Shown piece after piece: positions 35,117-44,793 of a stretch of DNA of 64,000 bases. Every line of letters starts with the position of its first letter. The first letter of the stretch is position 1. The stretch comes from PALSA-1006 sp963733265. GTDB lineage: Bacteria > Pseudomonadota > Gammaproteobacteria > Burkholderiales > Gallionellaceae. The notes under the pieces are model-generated. The model did not search any database, was not told the origin of the DNA, and worked only from the letters and a program-made list of their open reading frames with translations. Location: positions 372,001 to 436,000 of the forward strand of contig CAVTCF010000004.1 of the NCBI GenBank assembly GCA_963733265.1, in the 5' to 3' direction. Made by a program: the position numbers and the translations under genes.

Positions 35117-35626
35117 TCAGATTACGTTGAGCAAAGAAATACTTAGTTCTTCTGATCTCCGGCGACCATCAATCGTCGCGGTTATTGCTTCATACCATGG
35201 AATGAAACTGATGCGAAGCTCCTCATGGGTATTGGCTGCTGAAACTGCTTTGATAATAGAAAGATGGGCCCATTCTCCACAGAAAACTCTAATGGTGTTA
35301 ATCATGAAATTTTTTGCATTTTCAATATCCTTGGGATTCGTGCCAGATGTTATCTCGCGGAAAGAAAAGTTTAGTCCTGACCCTGGTTTAACTTCCGCAA
35401 TAAAAGAATTTATTTCCGACTGATTAACCAGACCGATAAATCCGTTTTTATGAAGATGTCCAAGTATTTCTTTCAGATCGTCTCCAAGAGCCAATTCGGC
35501 AATTTCTTCAACTGTTCGATGGCCATCAACTTGAATCAATATTCGCCGTGTTCTAAGAGACATGTCACGACTACGATTCTCGATTTCAGCAATTCCTTTT
35601 GCTGTTTTAACGAAAACTTCTCTCAA
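35117..35626 (-). CDS. Conserved hypothetical protein
   Basis: A 169-residue cytoplasmic protein. The N-terminal half (MREVFVKTAKGIAEIENR, RTRRILIQVDGHRTVEEIAEL and HLHKNGFIGLV) looks like a small winged-helix fold of a type seen in betaproteobacterial unknown proteins. The C-terminal half is alpha-helical (FMINTIRVFCGEWAHLSIIKAV). I do not know a function. It stands alone between the LysR gene and a 690-base gap. Confidence 0.6.
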   Translation of the reverse strand: MREVFVKTAKGIAEIENRSRDMSLRTRRILIQVDGHRTVEEIAELALGDDLKEILGHLHKNGFIGLVNQSEINSFIAEVKPGSGLNFSFREITSGTNPKDIENAKNFMINTIRVFCGEWAHLSIIKAVSAANTHEELRISFIPWYEAITATIDGRRRSEELSISLLNVI

Positions 35627-36314
35627 TTTGCCATTCCCCCTATAGCGTGCCTGTCTTTATTTATTGGCGGACTCAAATTTTAAGTATTGTTTAATGTGCG
35701 TCCGCACTTGTTCAGCCGGCGAATATTAAATTCTAATAGTGCGAACCGTCAAAGGAATTATTTTCCAAAGTGACAGCTTTATGTCACAAGAAGTTAACAT
35801 TCAAAACAACATGATGACCGTGCTCCTGAATTCCGCAACTCATAACACGATCATTATGTGGCATTCTTCAACTCGGCCAAACCGGACGCTGGGGATTTTT
35901 CAAAATGGGTGCCGGCGCAGCATTCTCAAATGTCCGGTTCGACGTTTTTTCAACCATCACTATTAACTGGAAATCGTAATTCATTAAGGGCAGGAGATGG
36001 GTAGTTTGAGGTGTCTGGAGTGTTATACAAAGCAATGGATATGGCAATGTCTATGAATAGATAGCTCGTTTGGTATATATGTTCAGCCGCCTATTTCTGC
36101 TAGCATTCAGCCAGTAATTGGGTCAGCCAATACCGTTTGTCTTGGGAAAATTCGCCAAGCTTATAGAGAGTGAAGGCTTAACAAAGGAATTCGCAAAGAA
36201 GTAATCCAGATTACTCTTATCCAATTTGCCTGGCAAAATAGATCACATTGAGCTCAAACCACGAAAGAGCTTATAGCAGATCAAGCCGCAACGGCGAAGG
36301 AAGGTGATGGGCCA
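35627..36314. other. Long non-coding stretch
   Basis: About 690 bases without a supportable gene. It holds an inverted repeat AACCGGAC (35880-35887) and GTCCGGTT (35933-35940), and the word AACCGGACGCT recurs at 29974-29984 behind speD, so small repeat remnants may be present. No tRNA or ribosomal sequence is seen. Confidence 0.45.
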
Positions 36315-37442
36315 ATGAAAAAATATTCATTCAGATTTATACCTGTTTGGCTGCTCATATGTCTGTCCGTCTGTTCAGATGTGTACGCTTACAACGACAC
36401 AGGGCACTATTACACCTTGCTCGCAGTGATTGATAGTGGACTGCCAAGCACTGCACCTAAACAAACATTGGACGAAATCAGGATAGAGGCGTTCTGTGCG
36501 GAACTTCCCGATCTGGCACTTGAGCTTGACGCTATCACGCAACGTGTTCGGGTTTTGGAGAGTACCAGGGACTTTCTATGGGGGCTGAGGGGCCAATGCC
36601 GCACCAAAGAATCCTCCCACATGGTTGCCTCGCAATATTATCTGCACGGACTATCCGGTGTCCCCGCACCACAGCTCAGGTTAGCGGCACAGGATATCAT
36701 CAGGGAAATTGATGGTGAACTGGTGAATAATGGATTAGATAAATCCCTGCGTCGACAACTCATCTGCGCTCGCGGGTTTGCCATCCATTTGTACGGAGAC
36801 TCATTCGCCCACGTAAAACTGGAAAGTGAAACACCAAGATTCTTCTCTCGCGATTACAAAACTGAAATGTACGACACAGGCCTCGGTCATGCCAGGGATG
36901 GGCACAAACCAGACTATCTTTATGGGCACAATATTGAAATTAATAAATGGCCGAAATATGTTCAGGGCATAAGTTCGGCTATTGCCCCGGATGCCAATCC
37001 GAAACCTGTGCTTGATACGCACAAGGGATGTCCAGATGGCAATTTTCAAAATTGCGACAATCGAGACAAAGAAGTGCTAATAAGTATTATCCGGGAGAAG
37101 GCCATATTAATGGCCAATATGCAAAAATTCCTTAACACCGGTAGCTCGGGGATCGGCGACATGGCGCGCGCAACGACTTGCGATCAGGTTGTAAAATCGG
37201 CATTTCCAGACACAAGCAATGCCCCGGATTGCAGCAAAGCATGGGGTAGTTACCTTGATAAGGCGATTCGTGTTTTTCTAAAGTACGGGATTGACCCGAC
37301 ATCACGCGTAAACGCAAGTGCAGACTACAGCTGCTCTGCATGGCGTTGCGCGGGAAAAGTTAACTACAATGGTGAGGCAAATGACTCCTCTTGCAAAATT
37401 GAAGTCACCGATACGCTTGAAGATGGGGTCAAAGAACCATGA
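36315..37442 (+). CDS. Secreted protein of unknown function, His/Asp-rich (phospholipase C/S1-P1-like fold suspected)
   Basis: A 375-residue protein with a signal peptide (cleavage near DVYA/Y, residue 26). Conserved-looking metal-ligand candidates are DTGHYYTLLAV at the mature N-terminus, SSHMVASQYYLHG, HLYGDSFAHV and GHARDGHKPDYLYGHNIE. The arrangement of His and Asp resembles zinc-dependent phospholipase C/S1 nuclease and DUF6765-like proteins. The C-terminal third has eight cysteines. The start has a GAAGGTGATG context. Its TGA overlaps the ATG of the next gene. The function is inferred from pattern only. Confidence 0.6.
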   Translation: MKKYSFRFIPVWLLICLSVCSDVYAYNDTGHYYTLLAVIDSGLPSTAPKQTLDEIRIEAFCAELPDLALELDAITQRVRVLESTRDFLWGLRGQCRTKESSHMVASQYYLHGLSGVPAPQLRLAAQDIIREIDGELVNNGLDKSLRRQLICARGFAIHLYGDSFAHVKLESETPRFFSRDYKTEMYDTGLGHARDGHKPDYLYGHNIEINKWPKYVQGISSAIAPDANPKPVLDTHKGCPDGNFQNCDNRDKEVLISIIREKAILMANMQKFLNTGSSGIGDMARATTCDQVVKSAFPDTSNAPDCSKAWGSYLDKAIRVFLKYGIDPTSRVNASADYSCSAWRCAGKVNYNGEANDSSCKIEVTDTLEDGVKEP

Positions 37443-37975
37443 ACATTTCCACGGGTAGCCTTCCCCGAAAACGGGCCGATCGCCACAGGCGCCTGAGGTA
37501 CACCGCAATGGCTACTTGGATATTAGTCATTGCTTTTCTTCCCGCATTGTTTTTTTATTTTGAAGCGACAATTTCAACATGCTGGGACTCATCCAGCAAT
37601 ACTTTGGGGTGCAACGTTGCTATTTTGGCTCCCTGGGTACTGATAGCAATAGCATCCGCTGCTTATTCCTTTATCGTGTGGAATATCCATGAACTTGGGC
37701 ACGAGAACCTTTTGGAATTGCACCCTGATGTATCGACATCACGTTATGCGTGGGCACATGCCAAGCTGGGATATATGAATCTCAACAAAGGATATCATCA
37801 CCATGTGCGCCACGCGCACCGTGTGGCGACGGTAGCTCTGGCCGGGGTATTAGTCTATGCATCTTTCCAATATTTTGAGGCAGACACCCTTACCAATCTA
37901 ATTATTGCTGCTACAACCTATGTTGTTATAGGTGAATTGCTCAACTGGAAGACGTACGAAACACTCCTGAAATAG
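37439..37975 (+). CDS. Hypothetical membrane protein
   Basis: A 178-residue protein with four predicted membrane helices: about 24-42, 60-84, 128-142 and 150-167. The middle loop is His-rich (GYHHHVRHAHR, HELGHENLLELH), so metal binding is possible. It starts on the stop codon of the secreted protein gene upstream (ATGA overlap) and should be translated with it. I do not recognise a family. Confidence 0.6.
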   Translation: MNISTGSLPRKRADRHRRLRYTAMATWILVIAFLPALFFYFEATISTCWDSSSNTLGCNVAILAPWVLIAIASAAYSFIVWNIHELGHENLLELHPDVSTSRYAWAHAKLGYMNLNKGYHHHVRHAHRVATVALAGVLVYASFQYFEADTLTNLIIAATTYVVIGELLNWKTYETLLK

Positions 37976-38315
37976 CGACGAGATGCTAGGGTAATTTCTA
38001 TATGATTCTGCCACCTTCTCTATTTTCAAAGGTAAGATCGCCGGGGAAAGGTTAGCGGAATGAGGTAGGTACTTGGCTTTCGCGATAACTGACATCTGCC
38101 CATTCGCCATAATCGGCCTTAATGGATCGCGCTCTATAAGGCCGAATTCCGGGTGGCCGCAGCAATCCAACTGACGGACTGCACAACCGAGACTCATAGT
38201 CTTAGCAAACTCTTAGCAAATCATCACGAATGCAAATAGTTACTCAAATCCGATTATTACCAAAATCAACCACAGATTTGGTATCCACTTCTTGTTAGGA
38301 CTGACCGAGCCTAGC
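37976..38315. other. Intergenic stretch between convergent genes
   Basis: 340 bases between the four-helix membrane gene and the frameshifted HtrA gene. I see no gene, and no strong hairpin with a T-run. Confidence 0.45.
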
Positions 38316-39481
38316 TTACTCTTGCTGTTTGGGAATCGGCCGCTTTCCAACTTTAACTTGCACGGCGATTTCGCTCTGGTTGCGCAGAAGCTTAAGCGTG
38401 GCAACTTTATTGGGTGGCAATGCCGAGATGGTTTCCAGCATAATGTTGGAGTCGGATAGTGGATGATCCGCAATGCTCAGCAGAATATCTCCCGCTTTAA
38501 CACCGGCTTTGTCCGCAGGGCTGCCGCGCACAACTTCGGCGATCAGCACGCCCTTGGTATCACCCAGCTTAATGATTCCAGCAATTCCGGGGTGAGATCC
38601 TGCACCGCCACGCCTATCCAGCCGCGAACAACGGAGCCGCTTTGTATTATCTGCTCCATGATTTTTTTCGCGGTACTCACGGGAATAGCAAACCCGATAC
38701 CGAGCGAGCCTCCATTGGGAGAATAAATGGCGCTGTTAATGCCGATCAGATTGCCGCTTGCATCAACCAGCGCACCGCCGGAGTTGCCGGGATTGATTGC
38801 GGCGTCGGTCTGAATGAAATTCTCAAACGTGTTCAAGCCGAGATGATTGCGTTTGAGCGCGCTGACAATACCCATCGTGACGGTTTGCCCTACACCGAAC
38901 GGATTGCCAATCGCAAGCACAATGTCACCCACGCGCGATTGTTCGGCACGGGCAAAAGTGATTGCGGGCAAATTGCTGGCAATGTCGATCTTGATAACGG
39001 ACAGATCGGTTTCCGGATCGGAGCCGACAATATGTCCCTTGGCTTTGCGACCGTCCGACAGCGCAACTTCAATCTGATCGGCACCCTCGATAACGTGATG
39101 GTTGGTGAGGATATAGCCGTCATGGCTGACAATGACACCGGAGCCAAGACTCGAACTTTGTTGCGGGGCGTTGTCATCAAACTGGTCGCCAAAAAAGAAA
39201 CGGAACCTAGGGTCATTATTGAAAGGTTGAGCTTGAGCCTTTACTTCGTTGCTAGTGTAAATATTGACCACTGATGGCATTACTTTTTGCGCTGCCGCGC
39301 TGAAACCGGCGGCAGGAATCTGGCCACTATTGACATTATTTTCGTTGTTGTTTTCGTAGAGCGTGACGACTCCGTTACGAGCCGCATTAGGCAGCAGTGT
39401 CGGACGGAGAGTTTGTATAATAAATAACGCTGCCAGACCGATCGTGGTTGCTTGGGCAAACAATAGCCAGAATTTGCGCAT
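38316..39481 (-). pseudogene. HtrA/DegQ-type serine protease with a frameshift at the PDZ domain
   Basis: The first 300 residues (from ATG 39481) are a complete trypsin-like HtrA domain with membrane anchor, His in TNHHVIEG, Asp in TDLSVIKID and Ser in PGNSGGALV. At about 38570-38573 the frame is lost: after TPELLES the sequence runs into SWVIPRAC and stops at 38543. Shifting by one base restores KLGDTKG and an intact PDZ half (LIAEVVRGSPADKAG to KPIPKQQE-like end at 38316). One missing T/A in a short run explains it; it could be a real mutation or a sequencing error. If real, a PDZ-less protease remains. Confidence 0.85.
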
Positions 39482-39519
39482 GATATGATGGACTCGTAAA
39501 TTGTAAGGAGACGAATCGA

Positions 39520-40266
39520 ATGCAGTTAAATGAATTGCGTGATTATATCGGAACCTTGCTCGCCGTCAGCCGTTTTCGTGATTATTGCCCAAATGGTATG
39601 CAAATTGAAGGGCGGGCCGAGGTGCGGCGCATTGCCACCGGCGTCACTGCGTCACTGGCAGTGCTTGAGGCCGCAACGGCTTGGGGGGCGGATGCCATTA
39701 TCGTGCATCACGGCTATTTTTGGCGCGGCGAAGACTTGTGTATCATCGGCACCAAAAAGTCGCGTATTGCGCATTTATTGCAACGGGACGTGAGTCTGTT
39801 GGCATATCATTTGCCGTTGGATGCGCATGCGGAATTGGGAAACAACGCGCAACTCGCCGAGAAACTGGGCTTTACTATTCAGGGGCATTTTGGGGAGCAG
39901 GACATTGCCAGTTACGGCGTGCTGGATCGGCAGCAGACTTTACAGCAACTGGTCAACCATGTCGGGTACACATTACAGCGCACCCCGCAATTTATCGGAA
40001 TATCGAATGCGAATATCTCGAAAATCGCCTGGTGCAGCGGGGGCGGGCAAAGCTATTTTGAACTGGCGCTGGCGCTGGGTGTGAATGCTTTTTTAACCGG
40101 CGAAATTTCAGAACAAAACGTGCATGTCGCACAGGAAGCCGGCGTCGCATTTATTGCCGCCGGACACCATGCAACCGAGCGGTACGGGGTGCAGGCATTG
40201 GGCGAGCATCTGGCAAATCAATTTGGAATTGAGCATCATTTTTTCGATCAGGACAATCCGGTTTAA
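39520..40266 (+). CDS. Nif3-like dinuclear metal centre hexameric protein (DUF34/YbgI)
   Basis: A 248-residue protein with the family marks DYCPNGMQIEG, DAIIVHHGYFWRGE, AYHLPLDAH and the C-terminal AAGHHATERYG. These His/Asp/Glu residues bind two metal ions in the hexameric toroid. The cellular role is uncertain; GTP cyclohydrolase-like activity has been proposed. It is divergent from the HtrA gene with 38 bases between starts. In betaproteobacteria the HtrA-Nif3 pair often precedes petABC. Confidence 0.92.
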   Translation: MQLNELRDYIGTLLAVSRFRDYCPNGMQIEGRAEVRRIATGVTASLAVLEAATAWGADAIIVHHGYFWRGEDLCIIGTKKSRIAHLLQRDVSLLAYHLPLDAHAELGNNAQLAEKLGFTIQGHFGEQDIASYGVLDRQQTLQQLVNHVGYTLQRTPQFIGISNANISKIAWCSGGGQSYFELALALGVNAFLTGEISEQNVHVAQEAGVAFIAAGHHATERYGVQALGEHLANQFGIEHHFFDQDNPV

Positions 40267-40515
40267 AATACGTTTACATATAGCATCCCGCAACAACAAA
40301 CTCAATCAAAGTCGTAACCGACACTTTCAGTTTGTCGTCCAATAGTTCTGTGCGTCTACGTACGAACAGTGACCGCGCCAATGAATTATTTTGGCAATTC
40401 AATTGTCAAATCCCAAGGCAAAATTTGCATTCCTGCCAATGCAGTTGAAATCAACGGCGAGTATGATATCGGTGTATTAATTTGGCTTGAAACATAGGCG
40501 TGAAAGTTAAATACG

Positions 40516-41937
40516 ATGATCAAAACGAAAAATAACCAGAGTCACAATGCGACGGCAGATGCGCTTGTTATCTTTGGCGTGACCGGTGATCTTGCACACA
40601 AAATGATTTTCCCCGCGCTATACGGAATGGCCAAACGTGGCGTGCTCAATTTCCCGGTGGTTGGTGTGGCCGGACGCAGTTGGAGCCACGCACAATTGCG
40701 ACAGCACGCGACGGACAGCATTACCGAAGCCGGTAAAATTGACGATTCAGATGCTCTCGAACACCTTCTGTCCCAACTCCGGTATGTGAGCGGAGACTAT
40801 AATAATTCAGATACATTTAACGCACTCAAACTCGCCTTGGGCAACGCGAAATATCCGGCGTATTATTTGGCAATACCACCCGTAATGTTCGCGACGGTTA
40901 TCAATGGACTCGGCGAGGCTGCGCTGGTCGCCAAAGCGCGCCTTATCGTGGAAAAGCCATTCGGGCGAGACTTGGCTTCTGCGCGCGAACTTAACCGTAT
41001 AGCGTTGTCAGTGTTTCCGGAAGACCGAATCTTTCGCATTGACCACTATCTTGGTAAGGAGGCGATCATGAATATTCTGTATTTTCGTTTCGCCAACTCT
41101 TTTCTTGAGCCGATTTGGAATCGCAATTGTGTGGAAAGTGTACAAATCACACTGGCCGAAGAATTTGGCGTTAAGGATCGCGGCGTATTTTATGAAAATA
41201 CGGGCTGTCTAAGAGACGTTGTTCAAAACCACCTGTTTCAAATTGTTGCGCTGCTGGCGATGGAGCCACCGGCCTTTCAGGGCTATGGCGCTGTACACAA
41301 TGAAAAAGCCAAAGTGTTTCAAGCGATGCGTCCATTGCATCCCGATGATGTGGTGCGAGGTCAGTACGAGGGTTACTTGCACGAGCCAGGGGTGGCGAAA
41401 GACTCTGATGTAGAGACATTCTGCGCGCTGAGGTTGTTTATAGATTCGTGGCGCTGGCAGGGAGTGCCATGGTATTTGCGTTCCGGAAAATGTCTGGCTG
41501 AAACGGCGGCAGAAGTTATGGTTGAATTAAAAGCACCACCGCAACGGTTGTTTGACGATTCGGCACCGGGAACGGGGCGCGCAAATTATGTACGCTTCCG
41601 GCTGTCGCCCAATTCTGCTGTCGCGCTTGCCGCGCGCGTGAAGCGTGCAGGTAAAGAGTTTGTCGGCGATCAGCATGAGCTGTATTTGCTTGATGAACAA
41701 CCGGGCGAAGATTCACCCTATGAGCGATTGTTGGCAGATGCCATGGCGGGCGACAGCGCACTTTTCACGCGTGAAGATACTGTCGAGGCCGCCTGGGCGG
41801 TAGTAGATCCCGTGTTGACTAACCGCAATCCGACTCAATCTTATATACGCGGCAGTTGGGGCCCGAAAGCGGCTGATGCGCTCATTCAGGCAAGCGGAAG
41901 TTGGCATAACCCTGTTCTTGTGAAAGAGACAAAATGA
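40516..41937 (+). CDS. zwf: Glucose-6-phosphate 1-dehydrogenase
   Basis: First enzyme of the oxidative pentose phosphate pathway. The 473-residue protein has the NADP-binding GVTGDLAHKMIFPAL, EKPFGRDL and the substrate-binding RIDHYLGKE with catalytic Asp176-His177. GWAVVDP-like AWAVVDPVL is near the end. Its stop overlaps the glgP start (ATGA), linking glucose-6-phosphate oxidation with glycogen breakdown. Confidence 0.95.
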   Translation: MIKTKNNQSHNATADALVIFGVTGDLAHKMIFPALYGMAKRGVLNFPVVGVAGRSWSHAQLRQHATDSITEAGKIDDSDALEHLLSQLRYVSGDYNNSDTFNALKLALGNAKYPAYYLAIPPVMFATVINGLGEAALVAKARLIVEKPFGRDLASARELNRIALSVFPEDRIFRIDHYLGKEAIMNILYFRFANSFLEPIWNRNCVESVQITLAEEFGVKDRGVFYENTGCLRDVVQNHLFQIVALLAMEPPAFQGYGAVHNEKAKVFQAMRPLHPDDVVRGQYEGYLHEPGVAKDSDVETFCALRLFIDSWRWQGVPWYLRSGKCLAETAAEVMVELKAPPQRLFDDSAPGTGRANYVRFRLSPNSAVALAARVKRAGKEFVGDQHELYLLDEQPGEDSPYERLLADAMAGDSALFTREDTVEAAWAVVDPVLTNRNPTQSYIRGSWGPKAADALIQASGSWHNPVLVKETK

Positions 41938-44486
41938 ATCCAGTTCAGCTTAAAGTTTCTACCAATCATCCTCTATATAACTTACTACCCGCAGATGTGG
42001 AAGGTTTGGAATCTTTGGTCGATCTTGCCCTGGATATGCGCTGGTCATGGAATCATGCCAGTGATGAAATTTGGCGTCATCTTGATCCGGTGCTGTGGGA
42101 TCTGACGCATCATCCCTGTGATGTGCTACAGACGGTTTCCCGGGAGAAGTTGCGAAGCGAACTTGCCGATCCGAATTTTCGTAAAAAAATTGATGCTTTT
42201 ATTCAGATCAAAAAGCGGGTTGAAGATGCCCCCGCCTGGTTTCAACAAGCGCATCCGCAATCGCCATTGAAATGTATTGCGTATTTTTGTATGGAATTTA
42301 TGTTGAGTGATGCCTTGCCTATTTATTCGGGCGGGTTAGGCAACGTCGCAGGTGATCAACTCAAGGCTGCCAGCGATTTGGGCGTACCCGTGGTTGGAGT
42401 GGGATTGCTTTACCAGCAGGGATACTTTCGCCAACTCATAGACAGAGATGGCGTGCAACAAGCGCTGTATCCGTATAACGATCCGGGACAATTGCCGATT
42501 ACTCCGTTGCGCAAAGCAAATGGCGAGTGGTTGCGTCTTGAGGTTTTGCTATCGGGTTCTTCGCTATGGCTGCGTGCCTGGCAGGTTCAAGTCGGCCGGG
42601 TGACGTTGTACCTGCTGGACAGCAATGATGTTGCAAATACGCCGACGCAACGCGGGATTACCAGTGAGTTATACGGGGGTGGAGCGGAGTTGCGGCTGAA
42701 GCAGGAAATGGTTCTTGGCGTGGGTGGTTGGCGCTTGCTTCGCGCTCTGGGATTGCAACCGGAAGTCTGCCACCTGAATGAAGGCCACGCTGCTTTTGCG
42801 GTGCTGGAGCGGGCACGGGAATTTATGGGGGAAACGGGGCAACCGTTTGACGTGGCGCTGGCCGCAACAAGAGTGGGCAACCTGTTTACAACACATACGG
42901 CAGTGGATGCGGGCTTTGATCGTTTTTCACCGGCACTCATTGAGCAATATCTCGGCAAGCATACAAACAAGCTGGGTATATCACTGGACCAACTGCTGGC
43001 GCTGGGGCGCAGGAATCCCAAAGATGCCACAGAACCCTTCAACATGGCCTATCTTGCAATACGCGGCAGCGGGGCAGTGAATGGTGTGAGTCGTCTGCAC
43101 GCAAAGGTTAGCCGGCATCTGTTTGAGCCGCTTTTCCCAAACTATCCGCATGAAGAAATTCCGGTGGGGTACGTGACCAACGGAGTTCATATGCCGACTT
43201 GGGATTCTGAAGAAGCGGATGAGCTTTGGACGGAAGCGTGCGGCAAAGACCGTTGGCTGGGAACGGCGGAAATCATGGGGCAGAATATGCGCCGGGTTTC
43301 CGACACAAAAATTTGGCAATTTCGGATTGCTGCCAGTCAATCTTTTGTGGATTTTGTCCAGAGGCGTTTGGAAAAACAAATGGCTGCAAGAGGCACTTCT
43401 CCCGAAGAGTTGAAACAGGTGCAGCATATATTTGATCCGAATGTATTGACTCTGGGATTTGCGCGGCGTTTCGCCACTTACAAGCGACCCAATTTGCTGT
43501 TACACGACCCGGAGCGACTGATGAGACTGTTGACCAATCCATTAAGGCCGGTGCAGCTCATTTTGGCAGGCAAAGCGCATCCCTCGGATTTGCCGGGGAA
43601 AGAACTCATCCGCCAATGGATGCAATTCATCAGACGACCCGAGATCCGCCGCCACGTCATTTTCCTGAGCGACTACAACATGCTCCTGAGCGAGTATATG
43701 GTGCAGGGCGTCGATTTATGGATCAACACACCTCGTCGCCCTTGGGAGGCGTGTGGTACAAGCGGCATGAAGGTGTTGGTTAATGGCGGCCTCAATTTAT
43801 CAGAGTTGGACGGATGGTGGGCGGAAGCGTACACACCGGAAGTCGGATGGGCATTGGGTGACGGCAAAGAACATGGCGATGATCCGGCATGGGATGCGCA
43901 TGAAGCGAACGAGCTTTATGACCTGCTTGAACGCGAAATCATACCGGAGTACTACGCCCGAAATGAACAGGGGATTCCCACTGCCTGGGTAAACAGAATA
44001 AGAGAAAGCATGGCGCAATTGACGCCCCAGTATTCCAGCGGCCGCGCGGTGCGTGAATATACTGAAAAATATTACCTGCCGGCAGCAATGGCCTACCGCC
44101 AGCGCAGCGCCAATCAGGGCAAGATCGCTGCGCAAGTAGTGAATTCGAGCCGCGAGCTGGAACAAAAATGGGGCACTATCCGCTTCGGCGAAGTGAAAAT
44201 TGAAAGCGCGGGTGAAATCAACATATTTGAATTACAGATATATCTTGATAGCCTCGATCCGGAAACAGTAAGGGCTGAGCTCTACGCAGATGGCATAAAT
44301 GGAAATGCCGCAGAGCGCATAGAAATGAAAAGGGCAAGGCAACTGCTGGGGGCGGGCAATAGCTTTGCCTATCGTGCTGAAGTTGCTGCATTGCGTCCCG
44401 CGTCTGACTATACGGCGCGGCTTATTCCTTGTCACGAGGGTGTGATTATTCCGCTGGAAGAAACACATATTCTGTGGCAGAAATGA
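41934..44486 (+). CDS. glgP: Alpha-glucan phosphorylase (DUF3417 type)
   Basis: Releases glucose 1-phosphate from glycogen or maltodextrin. The 850-residue protein has an N-terminal DUF3417 domain (LVDLALDMRWSWNH), then YFCMEFMLSDALPIYSGGLG and the PLP region EACGTSGMKVLVNGG with the PLP lysine near 613. GWWAEAY follows. This is the short TIGR02094 class, not the E. coli GlgP class. It is coupled to zwf by a start-stop overlap. Confidence 0.94.
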   Translation: MNPVQLKVSTNHPLYNLLPADVEGLESLVDLALDMRWSWNHASDEIWRHLDPVLWDLTHHPCDVLQTVSREKLRSELADPNFRKKIDAFIQIKKRVEDAPAWFQQAHPQSPLKCIAYFCMEFMLSDALPIYSGGLGNVAGDQLKAASDLGVPVVGVGLLYQQGYFRQLIDRDGVQQALYPYNDPGQLPITPLRKANGEWLRLEVLLSGSSLWLRAWQVQVGRVTLYLLDSNDVANTPTQRGITSELYGGGAELRLKQEMVLGVGGWRLLRALGLQPEVCHLNEGHAAFAVLERAREFMGETGQPFDVALAATRVGNLFTTHTAVDAGFDRFSPALIEQYLGKHTNKLGISLDQLLALGRRNPKDATEPFNMAYLAIRGSGAVNGVSRLHAKVSRHLFEPLFPNYPHEEIPVGYVTNGVHMPTWDSEEADELWTEACGKDRWLGTAEIMGQNMRRVSDTKIWQFRIAASQSFVDFVQRRLEKQMAARGTSPEELKQVQHIFDPNVLTLGFARRFATYKRPNLLLHDPERLMRLLTNPLRPVQLILAGKAHPSDLPGKELIRQWMQFIRRPEIRRHVIFLSDYNMLLSEYMVQGVDLWINTPRRPWEACGTSGMKVLVNGGLNLSELDGWWAEAYTPEVGWALGDGKEHGDDPAWDAHEANELYDLLEREIIPEYYARNEQGIPTAWVNRIRESMAQLTPQYSSGRAVREYTEKYYLPAAMAYRQRSANQGKIAAQVVNSSRELEQKWGTIRFGEVKIESAGEINIFELQIYLDSLDPETVRAELYADGINGNAAERIEMKRARQLLGAGNSFAYRAEVAALRPASDYTARLIPCHEGVIIPLEETHILWQK

Positions 44487-44793
44487 TTGGGTTGCACGGA
44501 GCCTGTCGAGGGACTTGTTTGGTGACGCATTGAATTTTTAATATCTTCCAGGCATGGTTCGACAAGGCTCTCTTGAATTTGTAAAAAACAAAAGTTGACG
44601 GAGATTGCCGGATTACTTGCACGTATATTTCTTAATTCTATGGACGAAGCAATCCGCGCGATGCAAAATGCGATCCACGATGCAGAGAAGGGTTCATATT
44701 AGTTCTGCCTGAATGCATGATCGAACACGAGGCCGTGCTGCGAATTCGTTGCGGGTGGAGCATTAAATACTCAACATTTCAGAAGATCAATTT
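44487..44793. repeat. Gap with an imperfect GAGCCTGTCGA-type inverted repeat
   Basis: 307 bases without a gene. GAGCCTGTCGAGG (44499-44511) and TTCGACAAGGCTC (44558-44570) are inverted copies with one inserted base and form a hairpin just after glgP. This word pair is a widespread intergenic repeat style in proteobacteria. A 20-codon open frame near 44641 is not supported as a gene. Confidence 0.55.

Noticed and set aside
40381..40497. 38-codon plus-strand frame between Nif3 and zwf
   Set aside because: No ribosome-binding site and no recognisable features; conservation would be needed to support it.
44641..44703. 20-codon plus-strand frame downstream of glgP
   Set aside because: Too short, no ribosome-binding site; may be a gene remnant but nothing supports it.
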